Positions 59,377 through 64,000 of a DNA stretch of 64,000 bases are shown in pieces. Both the position numbers and the translations under genes were made by a program. The notes beneath the pieces are model-generated. The model was not told the origin of the DNA. It worked only from the letters and a program-made list of their open reading frames with translations, and did not search any database. This DNA is from Nanohaloarchaea archaeon B1-Br10_U2g19 (GTDB lineage Archaea; Nanohalarchaeota; Nanosalinia; Nanosalinales; Nanosalinaceae): NCBI GenBank assembly GCA_001563905.1, contig LKMO01000001.1, positions 1 to 64,000 on the forward strand. Reading direction: 5' to 3'. Every line of letters starts with the position of its first letter. Position 1 is the first letter of the stretch.

Positions 59377-61937
59377 TTGACTACTACCGTTATGTTTTCT
59401 GTTTCAATCATTTTTCCTTCTCCTTGGAATGTTCTTTCTTCTCTAACGTTAAACATCTCTGGTTTGAGCTGTTCATCTGCTACTCTAAGTCTTCCGTCCA
59501 TGAGGTTCCATTCATTGTTTTCAAGTGCTTCTTCGATTTCTGATACTTTGTCGCCGTATTTAGGACCTGCTTTCGAGTAGTCAAGCTTTATCTCCACGAT
59601 TTCGTTCTCTGTTTCTGGCCGGTTTTCTTTGTCTAGTTCGAGTTTCTTTACGTGCATTACTTCTTTCACTGCTTCTTCAAAGCCTTCTATATCTCCGTAG
59701 ACTGTTACTTCTTCTAGTTCTGCGGTTGGAGACATCTGGTTGTCTGACTTGTATTTTCTGAGTGCAGAGATTACTTCTATAGCTGTCTCTCCTTTCTGGA
59801 GGTCTGCTTCTAAGCCAAGTGTTTCAGGCCATTTGGAGTTGTGTATGCTTTTCTTTGAGTACATGTCGTTCCAGATTTCTTCGGTTACGTGTGATAGGAA
59901 CGGTGCGAAAAGCTTTAGGAATGTTTCATGGCACCGGGAAAGCGTGTATTCTGCGGAAGGATCTCTTTCTTCGTCTAGTCTCTGTTTTGCGATTTCTAGG
60001 TAGTTGTCGCAGAAGGTGTTCCAGAAGACGTGTCTTATATGGTCTCTTGCTTTTGAGAATTCGTAGTTCTCCATTTTTTCTGTTGTAAACTCTACGAGTT
60101 GGTCGAGTTCTGCGAGCATCCAGCGGTCTAGTTCTTCTAGGTCTTCTTCATCTATCTCTCCGCTTTCTGGTACGAGCATCTCTACTAGTTTTGAAGCGTT
60201 CCAGAGTTTACGGATAACTTTCTCTCCAGAGACCAGGTCTTTTTCTTTGAATGCTAGGTCGTCTCCTACCTGTGTTCCTGCACTCCAGTAACGTGCTGCA
60301 TCAACAGGATACTCTTCAATAACGTTCTGTGGTAGCACTACGTTTCCACGGCTTTTACTCATTTTCTCCCGGTTTTCGTCTAGTACGTGGCCATGGTTCA
60401 TTACCTGTTTGAAAGGTACTTCGCCGGTATGTTCAATACATTTTACAACTGTGTGGAAAAGCCAGAAGCTGATGATGTCGTGGCCCTGGTAACGTAGATC
60501 GAACTGGTAGAGCTCCGGCCTCTGAAGTTCTTCTCCGTCCCACTTGGCGTTGATTAGAGGGGTTAAACTTGATGTCGCCCATGTGTCTAGTACGTCGGTC
60601 TCCGGCTTATACTCTTCCGGGTTGTCGACAGGCGGTTCATCCTGTAAAGGGTCTACCGGTAGCTGCTCTTTCTCAGCTACAACAGGTTCTCCGGTTTCTT
60701 TATGGTACCATACAGGGATCGGTATTCCGCTGTCTCTCTGACGGCTGATACACCAGTCCCACTGTAGTCCTTCAATCCAGTTTTTGTAACGTGTAAACAT
60801 TTTCTCTGGATACCATTCCATCTGTTCTCCGGCTTCTAAGTATTTTTCTTTATTTTCTAAAACCTTGATGTACCACTGAGGTTTTACAAGGAACTCAATA
60901 GGTGTATCACATCTTTCATGTGCTTGAACGGTGTGAGTTATCTTTCTTTTGTCGAGCAAGAACTTTTCTTCGTCTAGGTCTTTCACTATTTCCTTCCTAG
61001 CTTCTTCGGTAGTTAATCCTTCATACTCGTTAGCTTCCTCTGTCATTACTCCGGATTCATCTATTGCGACTCTTAGGTCGAGTCCATGCGCCTGGTACCA
61101 TTCAATATCGTTCTGATCTCCGAAGGTACAGCACATAACGATTCCTGAACCTGTCTCCATATCGACTCTTTCATCTTCAATAATCGGTACTTTCTGGTAG
61201 AATAAAGGTACTTTCGCCTCTTCACCGACTAGATGCTGGTTTTCCTCGTCGTCAGGATGTACAAATACTGCTACGCAAGCCGGTAAAAGTTCTGGTCTGG
61301 TTGTTGAGATAGTGAAGGAGTCGCCATCAACAACATCGAACTCTATATCATGGAAATGAGCTTTCTTCTCTAAGTCTTCTGTTTCAACCTGGCTTATAGC
61401 GGTCTCACACTCTGGACACCAGATTGCCGGAGCTTTTTCACGGTACTGAAGATTTTTTTCATGTAAATCAAGGAAAGATAGCTGACTGATTTTCTGTACA
61501 CGTGGCTCTATAGTCTTGTAGGTATTGTTCCAGTCCATTGAGAATCCGAAGTCTCTCATAAGATCTTCGAACTCTTCTTCATAGTCTTCACAGACTTTAC
61601 GTACTTTTTTCTGGAACTCTCTACGTGTAAAGTCTTGATGCCTTATATCTAGTTCTCTTTCAGTAAGTCTTTCAGAAGCGATACCGTTGTTGTCATAGCC
61701 GAAAGGATAGTAAACGCTTTTACCCTGCATTCGTTCAAAACGTGCTTTGAAATCAGCTAAAGTATTTCCGTACGTATGCCCGAAGTGTAGATTGCCTGAT
61801 ACTGTTGGGGGAGGTGTGTCTATAGAGAACACTTCTTCACTGTCGCCAGGTTTTTCATACTTGTAGGTTTCTTCTTCAATCCATTTTTTACGCCACTTCG
61901 GCTCGATAACATCTGGTTTATATTCTCCTTCAGGCAT
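59373..61937 (-). CDS. valS: valyl-tRNA synthetase
   Basis: PPPTVSGNLHFGHTYG (HIGH), KMSKSRGN (KMSKS). Confidence 0.95.
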   Translation of the reverse strand: MPEGEYKPDVIEPKWRKKWIEEETYKYEKPGDSEEVFSIDTPPPTVSGNLHFGHTYGNTLADFKARFERMQGKSVYYPFGYDNNGIASERLTERELDIRHQDFTRREFQKKVRKVCEDYEEEFEDLMRDFGFSMDWNNTYKTIEPRVQKISQLSFLDLHEKNLQYREKAPAIWCPECETAISQVETEDLEKKAHFHDIEFDVVDGDSFTISTTRPELLPACVAVFVHPDDEENQHLVGEEAKVPLFYQKVPIIEDERVDMETGSGIVMCCTFGDQNDIEWYQAHGLDLRVAIDESGVMTEEANEYEGLTTEEARKEIVKDLDEEKFLLDKRKITHTVQAHERCDTPIEFLVKPQWYIKVLENKEKYLEAGEQMEWYPEKMFTRYKNWIEGLQWDWCISRQRDSGIPIPVWYHKETGEPVVAEKEQLPVDPLQDEPPVDNPEEYKPETDVLDTWATSSLTPLINAKWDGEELQRPELYQFDLRYQGHDIISFWLFHTVVKCIEHTGEVPFKQVMNHGHVLDENREKMSKSRGNVVLPQNVIEEYPVDAARYWSAGTQVGDDLAFKEKDLVSGEKVIRKLWNASKLVEMLVPESGEIDEEDLEELDRWMLAELDQLVEFTTEKMENYEFSKARDHIRHVFWNTFCDNYLEIAKQRLDEERDPSAEYTLSRCHETFLKLFAPFLSHVTEEIWNDMYSKKSIHNSKWPETLGLEADLQKGETAIEVISALRKYKSDNQMSPTAELEEVTVYGDIEGFEEAVKEVMHVKKLELDKENRPETENEIVEIKLDYSKAGPKYGDKVSEIEEALENNEWNLMDGRLRVADEQLKPEMFNVREERTFQGEGKMIETENITVVVK

Positions 61938-62067
61938 TTTGGTATCAGCTCTTGAAAAAACACTGTTTAGAGAATCTTAAAAGGTTTTTACTTAGGGAAT
62001 CAGAGCTGCCAGTTTAGAGGAAAAACATGAGATGGTTTATATTGTTTCAGCAGTATAGTAAAGGTAG

Positions 62068-63573
62068 ATGAGTCAGGAAGCTGAAGACCCTGAAGAGAAA
62101 TCAGAGGATTACTCTCTGGAAGAGTTCGATAGTACTTTACAGCTTGGAGATACAGAGCTGAACGGCGTCCCTTATGATGAGATAATCGATAATTATGGTT
62201 CAGATGATGTTGATCAGATTGTATTCCACGGTGACGCTTCCAAAAAAGAGGGTAAAGACGTTGGCACGGTTTCTCCCGATGTATATTTTAATCAGTTGAA
62301 AGAGACGTACCAAGATTTGGATAAACTAGGCGAGGAGCTGGATGCAGATGTTCTGGTTCTTCCAGGAAACCATTCTCCAATAGAAGGTTCGCATGGTTAT
62401 GAAGAAGGTAAGGATAAACAACATGTTGAGTATGTTGAGAAAATGCTCGAAGAGGAATATGAAGAGTTCTCAGAGTATGAAGGGAACGCATATGAATTCT
62501 TTATAGATTTACATGAAAATCTTACAGATTTAACAGAAACTGAGTATGAGACAGAAGAAGGTAACACGATAATAGGTATGTCGGACCATTTCAGTCCTGA
62601 GATAGATACTCAGAATTATGAACTTCTCAAAGTAGGTGAGGATATAGAGAAGCTGGGTTATGATAGAGAAGAGGTCGCTGATAAATTATATGAGTTACAA
62701 GATAAAGATGGAGCGGATAACTCTAAAAGAAAGATCAAAAGTTTTTTCGATAAACCGAAAGTAAAGTGGTGGATTCAACCAGTTGGTTCTGGCCCGGTAG
62801 ACGCGGCGAAAGAAGAGAATAAGGAGGTAGGGGACATCGATCCTGAAAATATAACTAGAGAGACTATAGAAAATCTGCCTGAAGATGTTAAAGAAGAAAT
62901 TATGACTTCAGAGCACCAGCAGTATCTACAGATGGTTGATGAACATATGGAGTTAAGTGATGAAGAACAGAAAGCGTTTAGGGAAGAAGTTGCTCGTCTG
63001 GGAGGCAGAATAGAAAATGCGGACGGGAAGGTGCATGTAGTCCACCATTCAACACCATACCATAGTGACCGAAATCAGTATGGTTCCGTAGTGCTCGCAG
63101 ATGCTATAGAGAAACACGGAGATAAAATTGAGGTTGTCAGCGGAGGACATACTCATGGAGGTAAAGGCGAGTATAAATTAGGAGGTGTACATGTCCTAAA
63201 CGCCGCTGAAACATACTCCGAAATTGGCTTAGGAGAAAAGTTACATACGGAGATAAATAAGATGGATGTTGAAGAGCCTGCGAGAAAACACCACGAACCT
63301 ACTCCTGAAGAGGAGGAATCTCAATACCGAAAAGTGTTCGAAGAAATAGAGAGTTTGGGAAGTCTTGAAGAATTCTTTTCTAGACAGGAAGATAGACATC
63401 GACAGATGCTTGATAGTGCGGCAGAAAGAGGTCTAGTGCCTGAAGAGGAAAAGGATCAGGAGTGGGAGAAGATGAAAAAGGCTCTCGAACCGCAAAGAGA
63501 AGAAATTAGGGAAATGTGGGAATCTGGCGAGTATGAACAGTATTTAGAAGAAGATGAAGAAAGCGAAGAGTAA
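62068..63573 (+). CDS. calcineurin-like metallophosphoesterase with internal insertion
   Basis: VFHGDAS, LPGNHS, VVHHSTPYH, VVSGGHTHGG. Confidence 0.75.
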   Translation: MSQEAEDPEEKSEDYSLEEFDSTLQLGDTELNGVPYDEIIDNYGSDDVDQIVFHGDASKKEGKDVGTVSPDVYFNQLKETYQDLDKLGEELDADVLVLPGNHSPIEGSHGYEEGKDKQHVEYVEKMLEEEYEEFSEYEGNAYEFFIDLHENLTDLTETEYETEEGNTIIGMSDHFSPEIDTQNYELLKVGEDIEKLGYDREEVADKLYELQDKDGADNSKRKIKSFFDKPKVKWWIQPVGSGPVDAAKEENKEVGDIDPENITRETIENLPEDVKEEIMTSEHQQYLQMVDEHMELSDEEQKAFREEVARLGGRIENADGKVHVVHHSTPYHSDRNQYGSVVLADAIEKHGDKIEVVSGGHTHGGKGEYKLGGVHVLNAAETYSEIGLGEKLHTEINKMDVEEPARKHHEPTPEEEESQYRKVFEEIESLGSLEEFFSRQEDRHRQMLDSAAERGLVPEEEKDQEWEKMKKALEPQREEIREMWESGEYEQYLEEDEESEE

Positions 63574-63577
63574 TGTT

Positions 63578-64000
63578 TCAGAAGCTATCTAGACTCATAT
63601 TACCAGGATAGGTCATATTGTCTTCTGCAAAAACTACTTTACAGTCAACTTCTTTTTTCAGCCAGTTTTCTTGTTTTTCCAGGTCTGATTCTAGAAACTT
63701 GTAGCCGAAATGTGTTAGGATAATAGTTTGAGGATCCGTCTTCTCTACTATCTTAGGTATGTCGTTTAGGTGAGTGTGTGACGGGATTTTACTATCTTTT
63801 GGTCTTGCACAGTAAACTACTAGTGTGTCGCAGTCTTCATAGAACTTGGTTAGTTCTTCTGAGTATTCTGTGTCTGTCCAGAACCCTATTGTTTTGTTTT
63901 TGTTTGATATTTTAAGGCCTTGAGTCTTTGGGTCTGAGTGGAACATTATTTGGCTTTCAATTTTTATGTCTTTGAACTGGTGTTCGGAGTTTTCTTCTAG
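63578..64000 (-). CDS. MBL-fold-like protein, C-terminal part (5' end outside window)
   Basis: Reading frame open through window edge upstream of the listed ATG; THFGYKFLESD end. Confidence 0.6.
   Translation of the reverse strand, partial: LEENSEHQFKDIKIESQIMFHSDPKTQGLKISNKNKTIGFWTDTEYSEELTKFYEDCDTLVVYCARPKDSKIPSHTHLNDIPKIVEKTDPQTIILTHFGYKFLESDLEKQENWLKKEVDCKVVFAEDNMTYPGNMSLDSF

Noticed and set aside
1-64000. CRISPR array, rRNA operon, transposon or prophage
   Set aside because: No regular repeat-spacer pattern, no rRNA-like conserved stretches, no transposase or phage structural motifs were seen.

Overview
This 64-kb window looks like a chromosomal segment of a halophilic, AT-leaning archaeon. 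The proteome is very acidic and the information-processing genes are archaeal (Orc1/Cdc6, MCM, RPA, TBP, TFB, histone, aRF1, aIF2-beta, aIF5A, Nob1, L37e, L15e, S8e). My best inference is a Nanohaloarchaeota-like DPANN lineage, but this was not tested. The window is gene-dense, with three minus-strand tRNAs: Thr(UGU) with a 21-nt intron, Ile(GAU) and Lys(UUU). It carries a complete A-type ATP synthase operon (H-I-K-E-C-F-A-B-D) and many housekeeping genes. I saw no rRNA, CRISPR array, transposase or prophage. The least explained block is 45.2-51.0 kb. There, a 545-aa coiled-coil protein and an 890-aa protein overlap by one base; the 890-aa protein reads as an AP-endonuclease-2/xylose-isomerase-like TIM barrel split by a roughly 400-500-aa insertion. 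They are flanked by a DUF218-like protein and by a divergently transcribed disordered protein with a C-terminal QNxxIIxLL helix, whose architecture recurs in a tandem pair at 1.0-1.6 kb. Other points of interest: TTCCGNTAGTT repeats around cdc6, tandem inverted repeats upstream of a TrmB gene, hairpins overlapping convergent stop codons, a hairpin after atpK, a probable frameshift in a Nudix gene, an endonuclease III lacking its 4th Fe-S cysteine, a Vms1-like release-factor paralogue, a membrane-anchored C2H2 zinc finger, and several small genes missing from the ORF track (including rpl37e).
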